Below are positions 28,750 through 38,324 of a stretch of 64,000 nucleotides of DNA, piece by piece. Under the pieces are notes generated by a model, which was given only the letters and a program-made list of their open reading frames with translations, was not told the DNA's origin and made no database searches. Made by a program: the position numbers and the translations under genes. The stretch is from Saccharicrinis sp963677655 (GTDB lineage: Bacteria; Bacteroidota; Bacteroidia; Bacteroidales; Marinilabiliaceae): assembly GCA_963677655.1 (NCBI GenBank), contig OY782088.1; one strand, written 5' to 3'. Each line of letters opens with the position of its first letter. Position 1 is the stretch's first letter.

Positions 28750-30390
28750 TTAATATCCAGCATTCTGACTTAAATTAGAATTCGTCTCAATTCTACCTCT
28801 TGGAATAGGATAAATTGATCTGTAATCTCCATTAGGAGAATGCGCAAAAAATGATTTTGTAGTATATGCACCAAAACGAATCATATCCTGACGACGACGT
28901 CCTTCCTGGTTAAACTCCCAAGCCAATTCATCTAAGAATCTACCATATTGAATATCATCTCCTCCTTCAAATGTTTCTGCACTCTCAGTTCTTAAACCGT
29001 AATCATAAGAACTTCCCTCTAATAATTCAGCACCAGTAACTTCTGCCTTATCCGGAGCTGATTTAAAAGCTCTTTCTCTCACCTGAGAAACTATTACAGC
29101 AGCTTCATCTTCTGAACCAGTTCTTAATAAACACTCTGCTTTCATCATTAAAATATCAGCATAACGAAATAGAGGAAAATCGTTATTCAGGATATTTGAA
29201 GATCCTAAAGCTATTTCAAATTTTTCAAATCGATAACCATGAATCTCTTGAGAGTCGTCTATATCAGGTATTTCATTAATTAAATTTAATGGCTCACCAA
29301 CTAAATTCCCCATCGTTACCAGCAGTTCTTCACCACTTGTAGAATACTGTTGACCAAACATAAAGTTGTCGTTAAGTCGACTATCATCCGAATCAAAAGT
29401 TTCTATAAACTGTGGAATTGCACACATACCTCCCCATGGAGTTAATGTTAAATCATATTTAGCCTGCATAGAAGGTTGACATGTTTGCATATGTATATCA
29501 AACTGATTCCATTCTGTGGTATATTGATCATCAATAGCTAAACCAAATATAATTTCAGCAGAGTTTTGATTCTCAGTTATAAAAACATTTTTCTGGCTAG
29601 CTTCCAATTCATAACCGGCACCCGAATTAATTACCTGATTACATACATCAATACAATCACTCCAATGAGCTGTTCCTGTATATACTTCGGCATTTATATA
29701 CATTTTTGCAAGTAGAGTTAATGCAGCCCATTTATTAAAACGGCCATATGTTTCATCACTTTTTTCTTCACTAAGATACTGCAGGCTTTCTGAAATTTCT
29801 TTTACAATAAAATCATAAACCTCTGAACGAGTATTTTGCTCAGGCATATAACCATCTTCTACATCAAAATCTGTAACTATAGGCACATTCCCATACAAAT
29901 CACATAAAATATAATAATAGCTAGCTCTCAAAACTCTTAATTCTGAAACTGTTGTATTATAAACATCCTGATCTGGTATCGGTATATATTCTGTTTCTAT
30001 TTGATAAATCAAACGGTTACATGTAGCAATTCCAGAATAAGTTCTATCCCATGTCTGATATACATTGTCATCATCTGTAGTCCAGGTATGTTCATGTATT
30101 CTTCTATAGATTCCGCCGTCAACCCATCCATTTGGACGACCTGGTATAACAATCTCATCAGCCCCAACTTCATTTACACGCCAGTAGCCATTCCATAACA
30201 ATAAAATATTACGCCAAGAACTATAAGCGCTACCAATTAGTGCAGGAATGTCTTCCTCTGTAGGATTAAACTCATCTGCAACAATAGCATCATATTTTTC
30301 ATCGTACAATTCTGTACAGCTTGAGAACAATGTTATTAGGAAAACTAACAAAACACTCAAAGCTTTTGTATTATATATAAATGTATTCAT
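28750..30390 (-). CDS. SusD/RagB-like surface lipoprotein (ECF locus)
   Basis: A 546-residue SusD homologue with lipobox FSSC (Cys25) followed by TELYDEKYDAI. The opening NPTEEDIPALIGSAYSSWR, ELRVLRASYYYILCDLYGNVPIV and FRYADILMMKAECLLRTG are typical SusD helices. The C-terminus reads YPIPRGRIETNSNLSQNAGY, the usual SusD ending. It starts 12 bp after its SusC partner's stop. The probable ligand is a beta-arabinofuranoside-bearing oligosaccharide or glycopeptide, inferred from the two enzymes downstream. Confidence 0.95.
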   Translation of the reverse strand: MNTFIYNTKALSVLLVFLITLFSSCTELYDEKYDAIVADEFNPTEEDIPALIGSAYSSWRNILLLWNGYWRVNEVGADEIVIPGRPNGWVDGGIYRRIHEHTWTTDDDNVYQTWDRTYSGIATCNRLIYQIETEYIPIPDQDVYNTTVSELRVLRASYYYILCDLYGNVPIVTDFDVEDGYMPEQNTRSEVYDFIVKEISESLQYLSEEKSDETYGRFNKWAALTLLAKMYINAEVYTGTAHWSDCIDVCNQVINSGAGYELEASQKNVFITENQNSAEIIFGLAIDDQYTTEWNQFDIHMQTCQPSMQAKYDLTLTPWGGMCAIPQFIETFDSDDSRLNDNFMFGQQYSTSGEELLVTMGNLVGEPLNLINEIPDIDDSQEIHGYRFEKFEIALGSSNILNNDFPLFRYADILMMKAECLLRTGSEDEAAVIVSQVRERAFKSAPDKAEVTGAELLEGSSYDYGLRTESAETFEGGDDIQYGRFLDELAWEFNQEGRRRQDMIRFGAYTTKSFFAHSPNGDYRSIYPIPRGRIETNSNLSQNAGY

Positions 30391-30402
30391 GTCAAACTAA
30401 TT

Positions 30403-33400
30403 TTAGAAGGTTAAATTAACTCCAAGAGTGAATGTTCTTGTTGTTGGATACTTATCTCTATAGTCATTACCAGGAGTTAAACCTCCAGAATAAACTTCGG
30501 GATCAATCCCTTTGTATCCTGTAATTACAAATGAGTTCAATGAAGACGCATATAAACGAACTTTCTTGATATATTGACCAAGGCCATTTAATGTATACCC
30601 TAAAGTAATATTATCAATCTTCCAGTAATCTCCATCCTCAATATAGTAAGAGTTAAATTCAAGATCTGCTTCATCACTTAGTACTGTTTTTCCAAATACA
30701 GGATCATAAGCCGATTTTAAACGATTATACTGCACAGTCTTTGTATTTTCAAGATACATGCGTTCAAAATTTAGTATTTGGAAGTCAAAAGCGCCTCGCA
30801 TTGTAATAGAAAGATCAAAATCCTTATATTTAAAGGAGTTATTCCAACTACAATTAAACTTAGGAATTCCGTTTCCTAATACTTTTTTGTTTTCAAATGA
30901 ACGATCAAAATCATCATAGTTTACAGCATTTCCTTCTGCATCCTCATAAATCCATTTACCATTATCATCAACATCTATCACTTTAAAACCATAAAAATTA
31001 CCAATCTCCCCACCAACATCTATACGATGTGTAAAAGTTTGAATAGGTTCCCCAGTTGCACCGGAGGTGAAGTATTCAACTTCTTCAGAAGCAAGTTCAG
31101 AAGCAAGACTAAGAAGCTTATTGCTATTTGTTGAAAAAGTAACGTTGGTATTCCAGGTAAATTTATCGTTTGTTACCGGTATTGCATTTACAAGGATCTC
31201 CATTCCTTTATTTTCCATAACCCCTGCGTTAGCTCTTGTGGTTGCATAAGCATTAGGTGGAATATTTACTGAAAAATCATAAAGCAAACCATCAATCTTA
31301 CGTTTATAAAGATCTACACTACCAGAAAGACGGTTGTTTAGCATTGCAAAGTCAAGACCAATGTTTGTTTCCTTTTTTTCTTCCCATCGTAAGTAATCAT
31401 TTGGATTTTGTGTAAATGATAAAGTCCTAATCCATTCTCCATTACTGTAAAAAGGATCGCTATATCCAAGTAAAGCTTTTCCTAGTAATATTGCATCAGG
31501 TTGTGTTCCTGTAACACCATAACCAACACGCAATTTCAAATTATCAAAAAAGTCGACATTATCCATAAATGGTTCTTCTGTTAATCGCCAACCTAATGAT
31601 ACTGCCGGGAATGTTCCCCATGGATCTTTTGTTCCATATAATTGACTTGCCGCTTCGTGACGAACACTAGCCATCAACAAGTACCTGTTTTTATAATTGT
31701 AGTTTAGACGACCAAAGAATCCAATTAGATTTGTCTTAGTTTTACTACTTCCCATTCCCCAATTTGTACTTCCTTCTGTTGCTCCAACTCCAAGTCCCAT
31801 ATTGTTATAACCGAATTGGTCTGTTTGGAAATCATTATTGTAAGCATAAAAACTACGACCAACAAAGTCCTGCCAACTATATCCTCCTAAAAGTGTAAAG
31901 TTGTGTTCTCCTATACTTTTCTTGTATTCAGCTGTCAGATCCACTAATTTTTCTGCGTTTTCTGTAGCATTATTTGAGGCAAAACCATTAACTCCACTTC
32001 GAACTGTTGAAATATGTTTACTTGTTTCGTAGTAACCAATTGTTTGATTCCATTTTGAATAAGACACTAAACTTTTCAAGCTTAATCCAGCAAAAGGTTT
32101 CAATGTAATTGTTCCTGAAAATCGGGTTAAATTATTGCTTGTTTCACCATCCGACTCCTTAATACGCGCTAAAGGATTATCATAATTAAATGCACCTGGT
32201 TGCTCAACCCAATCTCCATTTTCATCTTTAATAGGAGAAGTTGGATTATATATTAAGGCCTGACGGTATGTATATCCATCGAATCCAACATTGGCATTAT
32301 AACTGTTCATTTTCTCAGTTTTAGTTAAAATCCCAAGATTAAAATTCAACATATCATCTAACATTGAATGATTTATATCTGCTCTGGCTGTAAATCTTTC
32401 AGCAAAACTTTCAAGGAAAATTCCTTCTGTATCACGATAATTAACTGTTGCTAAATAATTCGTTTTTGCATTACCTCCTCTAAAAGTAAGATTATGTACA
32501 TGAATAACTGGCGATTGAGTAATTTCATCCATCCAATCAGTATCGCCACCAAGATCATCTGAAGCATCTCTTGTTCCAGCTGCAATTTGATCACGATAAT
32601 CCTGAGCCGTCAACATATCTAACTCATTAGCTATACCTTGAGTACTTAAATAACCTGTGTATTCAACATGACTTTTGTAATCGCCACCAGCTCTTTTGGT
32701 TGTAATAATAATCACACCATTGGTACCTCTTGTACCATATATTGCAGCTGCCGAACCATCTTTTAATACATCAATTGATTCGATATCTTCTGGTGCAACT
32801 GTGTTCAAATCACTAGGAATCCCGTCCACCAAAATCAAAGGATCTGTGCTGGTTCCATAAAGTGTTGTATTACCTCTTAAACGAATAGAAGTACTTGCTG
32901 TTGGATCTCCACTGGTTGTGTTTAATGATAAACCCGCAACCTTACCCTGAATCAACTGACCTGCATCCTGAACACTACCTGTAGTAAATTCTTCTGATTT
33001 TACAGTAGATACAGAACTTGTAACATCTGCTGTTTTAATAGTTCCATAACCAATTGCCACGACTTCTTCCAACCCAATAACATCGGCATGCATGGTAACA
33101 TTTATTTCTTTACTATCAGGAATAATCTCCTGAGACATCATTCCTATAAATGAAAACACTAATGTTACACCTTCTGGTGCATTAATGGAATAATTACCAT
33201 CAAGATCTGTTATAGTTCCTGTAGTTGTTCCTTTTACTACTACCGAAACTCCGGGAATAGGAGCACCTGATTCATCAGACACGACTCCGGTAATTTTTTG
33301 ATCTTGCTGTAAAAGACCTGAACTATTGGTTTTACCAACAATAAGAATTAAATTTTCCTTTGTGATCTTATAATCTAATTGCAAATCAGTTAATACAACA

Positions 33401-33693
33401 TCAACTGCATCTTTAATCGTTTTCTCGCCAATACTTTCAACGATTCCCTTATTTACATCAACTTCTGAATTACTTAAGAAGAATTTATAGTCTGATTTTA
33501 GTTCTACAAATTCCATAAACTCAGAAAAAGTACTTCCTGTAAACTCTTTATTAAAATTTATTGTCTGCGAAAGTGTATTTGCAGATATTGGAAGCAATGC
33601 GATAAATAAAAACAATGTACTAATCTTCATTTTCAGCCATAGATTTTTAAAACTATTATTCCCATAGGAACAATATTTTCCCTTATATTTCAT
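30403..33693 (-). CDS. SusC-like TonB-dependent transducer with STN domain
   Basis: This 1096-residue SusC carries an extra N-terminal STN domain at about 45-120 (INFNKEFTGSTFSEFMEFVE and onwards), then the carboxypeptidase-D regulatory-like domain (QKITGVVSDESGAPIPGVSV), plug (VVAIGYGTIKTADVTSSV, LILVDGIP, IYGTRGTNGVI) and barrel ending GVNLTF. STN domains contact FecR-like anti-sigma factors, which matches the FecR and ECF sigma genes just upstream. The long N-terminus before the hydrophobic core is common in this class; an inner ATG (33630) is an alternative start. Confidence 0.95.
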   Translation of the reverse strand: MKYKGKYCSYGNNSFKNLWLKMKISTLFLFIALLPISANTLSQTINFNKEFTGSTFSEFMEFVELKSDYKFFLSNSEVDVNKGIVESIGEKTIKDAVDVVLTDLQLDYKITKENLILIVGKTNSSGLLQQDQKITGVVSDESGAPIPGVSVVVKGTTTGTITDLDGNYSINAPEGVTLVFSFIGMMSQEIIPDSKEINVTMHADVIGLEEVVAIGYGTIKTADVTSSVSTVKSEEFTTGSVQDAGQLIQGKVAGLSLNTTSGDPTASTSIRLRGNTTLYGTSTDPLILVDGIPSDLNTVAPEDIESIDVLKDGSAAAIYGTRGTNGVIIITTKRAGGDYKSHVEYTGYLSTQGIANELDMLTAQDYRDQIAAGTRDASDDLGGDTDWMDEITQSPVIHVHNLTFRGGNAKTNYLATVNYRDTEGIFLESFAERFTARADINHSMLDDMLNFNLGILTKTEKMNSYNANVGFDGYTYRQALIYNPTSPIKDENGDWVEQPGAFNYDNPLARIKESDGETSNNLTRFSGTITLKPFAGLSLKSLVSYSKWNQTIGYYETSKHISTVRSGVNGFASNNATENAEKLVDLTAEYKKSIGEHNFTLLGGYSWQDFVGRSFYAYNNDFQTDQFGYNNMGLGVGATEGSTNWGMGSSKTKTNLIGFFGRLNYNYKNRYLLMASVRHEAASQLYGTKDPWGTFPAVSLGWRLTEEPFMDNVDFFDNLKLRVGYGVTGTQPDAILLGKALLGYSDPFYSNGEWIRTLSFTQNPNDYLRWEEKKETNIGLDFAMLNNRLSGSVDLYKRKIDGLLYDFSVNIPPNAYATTRANAGVMENKGMEILVNAIPVTNDKFTWNTNVTFSTNSNKLLSLASELASEEVEYFTSGATGEPIQTFTHRIDVGGEIGNFYGFKVIDVDDNGKWIYEDAEGNAVNYDDFDRSFENKKVLGNGIPKFNCSWNNSFKYKDFDLSITMRGAFDFQILNFERMYLENTKTVQYNRLKSAYDPVFGKTVLSDEADLEFNSYYIEDGDYWKIDNITLGYTLNGLGQYIKKVRLYASSLNSFVITGYKGIDPEVYSGGLTPGNDYRDKYPTTRTFTLGVNLTF

Positions 33694-33744
33694 AGATTTG
33701 AAATGTTAAAAAGTTAAGAATTCCTGATTTTTGATTTTTTGTTT

Positions 33745-33768
33745 CGGAAGATGTTGCAGCATCTTCCG
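33745..33768 (-). other. Hairpin between fecR and susC
   Basis: CGGAAGATG (33745-33753) pairs perfectly with CATCTTCCG (33760-33768) across a 6-nt loop, in the 173-bp gap between the FecR and SusC genes. No strong T run follows on the minus strand, so it is more likely a processing or stability element, or lies upstream of a sigma-dependent SusC promoter, than a full terminator. Confidence 0.6.
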
Positions 33769-33866
33769 ATTTTCATATATAGCTTAATACTAATCACTTA
33801 TTCTAACTGGAGTTTAAACGTAGTTTAATTTTCATATTTTATTATTTATTTGGTTAATAGTAAATT

Positions 33867-34865
33867 TTATTTAGTTAAGGATAGCATTATAGACTTGCCT
33901 TTCTTTTTAGCTACAATCCCTTGAGTTTCTTTCAAAATATGTAACAATTCGTCAATTGACTCATATTGCAAAACTCCAGAAAAACGAATCGAATCAACAG
34001 AAGGCTCTGTTTCAATAGTTACATCATAGAAACGTTCAAATTTTCTTGTTAAAGAAGATAATTTCTCATTTTTAAATATGAGTTTACCTTCTTTCCATCC
34101 TATAAACAAGTCGTTACTGGAAATTTTCGCTCTATTCCAGGCATTAGTCTTTCTATTTAAAGAAACTACATCTCCAGCCTTTAACTTATATTCTTCATCA
34201 TTATAATTCATATCAACTATCCCCTCCATTAAGCAGGTTTCAACAAAAGGTTCATCATTGTATGCTTTAACATTAAATTTTGTTCCTGTCGCTCTTACCG
34301 AAACATCACCTGCATTTACATAAAAAGGATGGTTTTTATCTGATTCCACCTCAAAAAAAGCTTCTCCTGATAGATAAATATTTCTAGATGCTTTGTTGAA
34401 ATCCTTATAGTAAGTTAAAGTAGTTTCTGAATTGATCCACACTTTAGATCCATCCGGTAAAGTTACCTCAGCATTTTCACCGGAGGCACAAGATATAGTA
34501 ACAGGACTTGTTTGATTACTTGATTGAAGCCCTAATTCATATGCAGCATAACCAATAGAAAAAACAATGATAACCGCAGCTGCAATTTTAGTTAAAACTC
34601 TTAATGAAAAAGATTTGCTCTTCGTGCGATTAGAATCGTTTTCACTAAGCACTCGCTTTTTAAATTTATAAAAGGCATATTTAGAATCAAATTTATATTG
34701 TTCTTTATTTTCACCATTCCATAACTGCTCTAAATTATACTTATACTCTCTTAATTCCTCAGACTTTTCAAGTAGCTCATTAAGCTTACATTCATTCTCA
34801 TAGCTCAATTCCCCGCTTAAATAATCAAAAATTAATTGATCTATGTGTGTTGGTATTTTATGCAT
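33867..34865 (-). CDS. FecR-family anti-sigma factor
   Basis: A 332-residue inner-membrane protein. A cytosolic N-terminal helical domain (about 1-80) binds the sigma factor. A single membrane helix at about 88-107 (IAAAVIIVFSIGYAAYELG) precedes a periplasmic FecR domain (SCASGENAEVTLPDGSKVWI, YLSGEAFFEV, VRATGTKFNVKAY). The last 80 residues form the C-terminal domain typical of Bacteroidota FecR proteins. It relays ligand occupancy from the STN-containing SusC to the ECF sigma factor encoded 140 bp upstream. Confidence 0.95.
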   Translation of the reverse strand: MHKIPTHIDQLIFDYLSGELSYENECKLNELLEKSEELREYKYNLEQLWNGENKEQYKFDSKYAFYKFKKRVLSENDSNRTKSKSFSLRVLTKIAAAVIIVFSIGYAAYELGLQSSNQTSPVTISCASGENAEVTLPDGSKVWINSETTLTYYKDFNKASRNIYLSGEAFFEVESDKNHPFYVNAGDVSVRATGTKFNVKAYNDEPFVETCLMEGIVDMNYNDEEYKLKAGDVVSLNRKTNAWNRAKISSNDLFIGWKEGKLIFKNEKLSSLTRKFERFYDVTIETEPSVDSIRFSGVLQYESIDELLHILKETQGIVAKKKGKSIMLSLTK

Positions 34866-35005
34866 TGTTGTTGTTATTTATCTATATGATGCATTCGGTT
34901 AAAAAAACCCTGTACTATTTTTAGATTATTTTTACATTTTTTTACACTGTACGGCAAACCAATTACTATTCACCTAAATAACAATTGTTTATAATATTAT
35001 ATTTT

Positions 35006-35560
35006 TTATAATACTCCTAAAAGAAAAGTAATAATAAAGGAAGGTAAAATGAATTTTAAATCATTTTTGAGATGTTTTGTTGCATTAGTCATATGCATCT
35101 CCACTGTTTTTATTGAGAGATTTAGATCTTCAGCAATTTCAGCATTCTTTTTGTTCTCAAAACGTTTCATCCGAAAAACTTTTTGTTGCTGCTCCGGTAA
35201 CTTTGAAATTGCATTCTCCAAATGGTCTGCCAGCTCTTGAAGCATCATGGCATCTAACGCATCCTTTGATGAAGATTTATTTGTATCTAATAATGAAAAA
35301 TCATAATCATTGACAGTTGGATGACTTTCTTTACTCCTTAAAAAATATAAACAATTGTTGTGTACTGACTTAAAAAGATAACCTTTAATATTTGAAACAT
35401 TTATGAGTTTTTCTTTTGATTCCCAAATTTTATAAAAGGTCTCAGACACGATATCCTCTGCCAAGTTTTTACTGTTTACAAACCTGTTTGCATAAACGCA
35501 TAAATCTGCATAATGCATTTTATATAAATCCTCAAATAAAGAAATATCCAGGTGGTCCAT
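35006..35560 (-). CDS. ECF RNA polymerase sigma factor (FecI-like)
   Basis: A 184-residue sigma-70 family factor. Region 2 lies at about 9-75 (FEDLYKMHYADLCVYANRFV, LAEDIVSETFYKIWE) and region 4 at about 112-165 (ISKLPEQQQKVFRMKRFENK, IAEDLNLSIKTVEMHM). A hydrophobic tail (FILPSFIITFLLGVL) is often seen in Bacteroidota ECF factors. It should drive the SusC/SusD/GH127/GH146 genes when released by FecR. It is preceded by a -7 element at 35592-35599, so the sigma/anti-sigma pair probably has its own basal promoter. Confidence 0.95.
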   Translation of the reverse strand: MDHLDISLFEDLYKMHYADLCVYANRFVNSKNLAEDIVSETFYKIWESKEKLINVSNIKGYLFKSVHNNCLYFLRSKESHPTVNDYDFSLLDTNKSSSKDALDAMMLQELADHLENAISKLPEQQQKVFRMKRFENKKNAEIAEDLNLSIKTVEMHMTNATKHLKNDLKFILPSFIITFLLGVL

Positions 35561-35591
35561 TCAGAAGTAGATTTCTTTTTTAACAGTTATA

Positions 35592-35599
35592 CAAATATA
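35592..35599 (-). promoter_or_regulatory. -7 element upstream of the ECF sigma gene
   Basis: Minus strand TATATTTG matches TAnnTTTG and would start transcription roughly 25 nt before the sigma ATG. The transketolase terminator stem lies just upstream, where a -33 box would be; none is obvious. Confidence 0.4.
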
Positions 35600-35609
35600 T
35601 AAAATAATA

Positions 35610-35637
35610 AAGCCGATTAGAAAAATCTAACCGGCTT
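35610..35637 (-). terminator. Terminator of the arabinose operon
   Basis: AAGCCG-TTAGA pairs with TCTAA-CGGCTT around a 4-nt loop with one internal mismatch, followed on the minus strand by TTTATTATTTTA. It starts 28 bp after the transketolase stop and separates that operon from the ECF sigma gene. Confidence 0.85.
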
Positions 35638-35664
35638 CAGTCCTAAAATAATTAACTAATTAAA

Positions 35665-37725
35665 CTAACTAAGCAATTTTGTTACTTGCTCATATACATT
35701 ATCAGCTGTAAAGCCAAATTTTTCATCTAATACAGTATATGGACCTGAGAATCCAAAATGATCTAATCCCCAAACAGTACCATTTGCACCTACTAAACCT
35801 TCAAGTGTTACAGGTAAACCTGCAGTCATACCAAAACGAGGAACATCAACTGGTAATACTTCAGTTTGGTAAGCTTCATCCTGGTTGCGGAAAACACCTT
35901 CTGAAATAACTGATACAATCTGAACTTTTAATCCTTTTTCAGCTCTAAGCTTTTCAGCACCAGCAACTAAAGTTGCAACCTCAGAACCACTAGCTAAAAG
36001 AACAATATCCGGAGTACCTGCATCCTTTTCTACAATATAAGCTCCTTTTTTAGCTTTTAACGCTTGCTCATAATTACTTCCTGGAAGATTCTTAATATTT
36101 TGACGAGAAAGAATTAATGCAGATGGAGTTTTAGTATTCTCTATTGCCATTTGCCAAGCTACTGTTGTTTCTTCAGCATCTGCAGGACGAAGTACTAACA
36201 TTGAGTTATCACCATGGTGATTTTTCAATTTCTCCATTAAACGAATTTGTGCTTCCTGTTCTATAGGTTGGTGAGTTGGTCCATCCTCTCCTACACGGAA
36301 AGCATCATGAGTCCAAACATATTTTACAGGTAGTTGCTGTAATGCTGCTAAACGAGCAGCAGGCTTCATGTAATCAGAGAATACAAAGAAAGTACCTACT
36401 ACAGGAATTACTCCTCCGTGAAGAGCCATACCATTCGCAATTGTAGCCATTGTTAACTCAGCTACACCTGACTGTAAGAATTGACCAGAGAAATCACCTT
36501 TTGAAAAAGCTTTAGTTTTCTTTAAGAAACCATCTGTTTTATCAGAGTTTGCTAAATCGGCAGAAGAAACAATCATGTTTTCAACCTGCTCTGCAAATAC
36601 ACCTAATACAGTTGCTGAAGCAGCACGTGTTGCAGATCCAGCTTTTTGCTCTATAGCACTATAATCTAATTCAGGAGCTACTCCTGAGAAGAATTTAGTA
36701 AATTTAGCTGCTAATTCAGGATTTGCTTTTTCCCACTCAGCCTGCTCAGCTTTTTTAGCTGCTACATAATCAGCTTTTTTAGCTTGAGCTTCTGCATATA
36801 ATTCAGCTACATCATCAAAAACAACAAATGGGTTTTCAGCATCTCCACCTAAAGCTTGAATAGTGCTATTAAAACAAGCACCTGCAGCTGACAAAGGTTG
36901 TCCGTGAGTAGAAACTTGTTTTTCAAAAGATGAACCATCAGCCTTAACCGCACCTTTACCCATAATTGTTTTACCAATAATTAAGAAAGGTTTTTCTGTT
37001 TCAGCTTTTGCTGCATCTAATGCTTTACGGATTTCATCAGCGTTATTACCATCAATGGTCATAACTGCCCATCCCCAAGCTTCATATTTTTTAGCAGTAT
37101 CTTCAACTGTTACTGCATCTGTTTTAGTAGATAACTGGATATCATTTGAATCGTAGAACATGATAAGGTTATTCAAACCTAAATATCCAGCAATACGACC
37201 AGCTCCCTGAGAAATCTCTTCCTGCACACCACCATCAGAAATGAAAGTATAAATATCGTGAGACATCCAATCTCCAAATCTTTCTTTTAAAAACTTCTCA
37301 GTAATAGCAGCACCAACAGCCATTGCATGACCTTGTCCTAATGGACCAGAAGTATTTTCAACACCTCTTGCAAAATCAACCTCTGGGTGTCCTGGAGTTG
37401 GGCTATCCCATTGACGAAATTTAGAAACTTCATCCATACTGTAAGTACCTGTCAAAGCCAATTGAGCATAAAGCATTGGTGACATGTGACCCGGATCTAA
37501 AAAGAAACGGTCTCTGTTTACCCAAGTTCTATCTTTTGGATCATAGTTAAGATACTCAGAGTAAAGAATATTAATGAAATCAGCTCCTCCCATGGCTCCA
37601 CCCGGGTGTCCTGAATTTGCTTTTTCAACCATTGCAGCTGCTAATATTCTAATATTATCTGCTGCTCTATCTGTAACACTAATAGATGCCATAGCAACGT
37701 CTTCGTTTTCTTTATTATTTAACAT
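35665..37725 (-). CDS. tkt: Transketolase
   Basis: A full-length transketolase of 686 residues moving two-carbon units between pentose phosphates and triose/tetrose/hexose phosphates. It has the N-terminal KANSGHPGGAMGGAD motif, the GPLGQGHAMAVGAA segment, a thiamine-diphosphate region reading SDGGVQEEISQG...NLIMFYDSND in place of the more common GDGCMMEG, and the pyrimidine-domain HDAFRVGEDGPTHQPIEQ motif. The SDGG form is, as I recall, shared by other Bacteroidota transketolases. As the last gene of the arabinose operon it disposes of xylulose 5-phosphate. An inner ATG (37692) is an alternative start; the first gives a 2-bp gap to rpiB. Confidence 0.95.
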   Translation of the reverse strand: MLNNKENEDVAMASISVTDRAADNIRILAAAMVEKANSGHPGGAMGGADFINILYSEYLNYDPKDRTWVNRDRFFLDPGHMSPMLYAQLALTGTYSMDEVSKFRQWDSPTPGHPEVDFARGVENTSGPLGQGHAMAVGAAITEKFLKERFGDWMSHDIYTFISDGGVQEEISQGAGRIAGYLGLNNLIMFYDSNDIQLSTKTDAVTVEDTAKKYEAWGWAVMTIDGNNADEIRKALDAAKAETEKPFLIIGKTIMGKGAVKADGSSFEKQVSTHGQPLSAAGACFNSTIQALGGDAENPFVVFDDVAELYAEAQAKKADYVAAKKAEQAEWEKANPELAAKFTKFFSGVAPELDYSAIEQKAGSATRAASATVLGVFAEQVENMIVSSADLANSDKTDGFLKKTKAFSKGDFSGQFLQSGVAELTMATIANGMALHGGVIPVVGTFFVFSDYMKPAARLAALQQLPVKYVWTHDAFRVGEDGPTHQPIEQEAQIRLMEKLKNHHGDNSMLVLRPADAEETTVAWQMAIENTKTPSALILSRQNIKNLPGSNYEQALKAKKGAYIVEKDAGTPDIVLLASGSEVATLVAGAEKLRAEKGLKVQIVSVISEGVFRNQDEAYQTEVLPVDVPRFGMTAGLPVTLEGLVGANGTVWGLDHFGFSGPYTVLDEKFGFTADNVYEQVTKLLS

Positions 37726-37727
37726 TA

Positions 37728-38159
37728 TTATTTTTTTTCAATTTTTTCAATACGTTTTTGATGTCTTCCACCTTCGAATTCTGTAGCAAGAAAAACATCA
37801 ACAATTTTATATGCTTCGCTTTCTTCTATAAAGCGAGCCGGAATAGTACAAATGTTCGCATCATTATGTTGGCGAGCTAATTCTGCTATTTCTGGTTTCC
37901 AGCAATACGCAGATCTTACTTCTTCATGGCGATTAAGTGTAATATTTATTCCATTACCACTTCCACAAAATGCCATACCAACTTTTAGTTCTTTATTTTT
38001 TATTGCTGATGCCAATTGGTGTGCATAGTCAGCATAATCACAACTTTCAGGAGAGTATGTTCCAAAGTCTTTAGTTTCATATCCTTTAGACTTCAAATAC
38101 TCTATAACCTTTAATTTAAGGTCGTATCCAGCATGATCAGACGCAAATCCAATAATCAT
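37728..38159 (-). CDS. rpiB: Ribose 5-phosphate isomerase B
   Basis: LacAB/RpiB family. The start at 38159 (MIIGFASDHAGYDLKLKV) gives about 143 residues, the family's usual size; the open frame extends to 38210 but would add an unconserved leader. Motifs are ASDHAGYDLK, GTYSPESCDYADYAHQLA, CGSGNGINI (catalytic Cys) and RSAYCWKPEIAELARQHNDANI. It interconverts ribose and ribulose 5-phosphate, supplying transketolase with its second substrate. It sits between araB and transketolase in the operon. Confidence 0.93.
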   Translation of the reverse strand: MIIGFASDHAGYDLKLKVIEYLKSKGYETKDFGTYSPESCDYADYAHQLASAIKNKELKVGMAFCGSGNGINITLNRHEEVRSAYCWKPEIAELARQHNDANICTIPARFIEESEAYKIVDVFLATEFEGGRHQKRIEKIEKK

Positions 38160-38324
38160 TATAAATGTTTTTCTGAGGATAAGATGGGAAGATCCTATTG
38201 ATCTCCCCAAAAATTATAACATGAAACTGGCATAGCCAGAGCAAATAAATGGGCAAAATAAAAGCCTGATTACTATCAGCATAGCTTACCCTTATTCTCT
38301 TATCTTTAACAGATAAAAAAACAA

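Noticed and set aside
35735..37725. Transketolase reading SDGG instead of GDGC at the cofactor site as a possible defect
   Set aside because: The rest of the active site is intact and I recall the SDGG form from other Bacteroidota transketolases, so it is a subfamily feature rather than damage.
38211..38324. CTGGC/GCCAG and CTGAT/ATCAG short inverted repeats between araB and rpiB
   Set aside because: Stems of five pairs are too short to separate from chance, and no T run follows.
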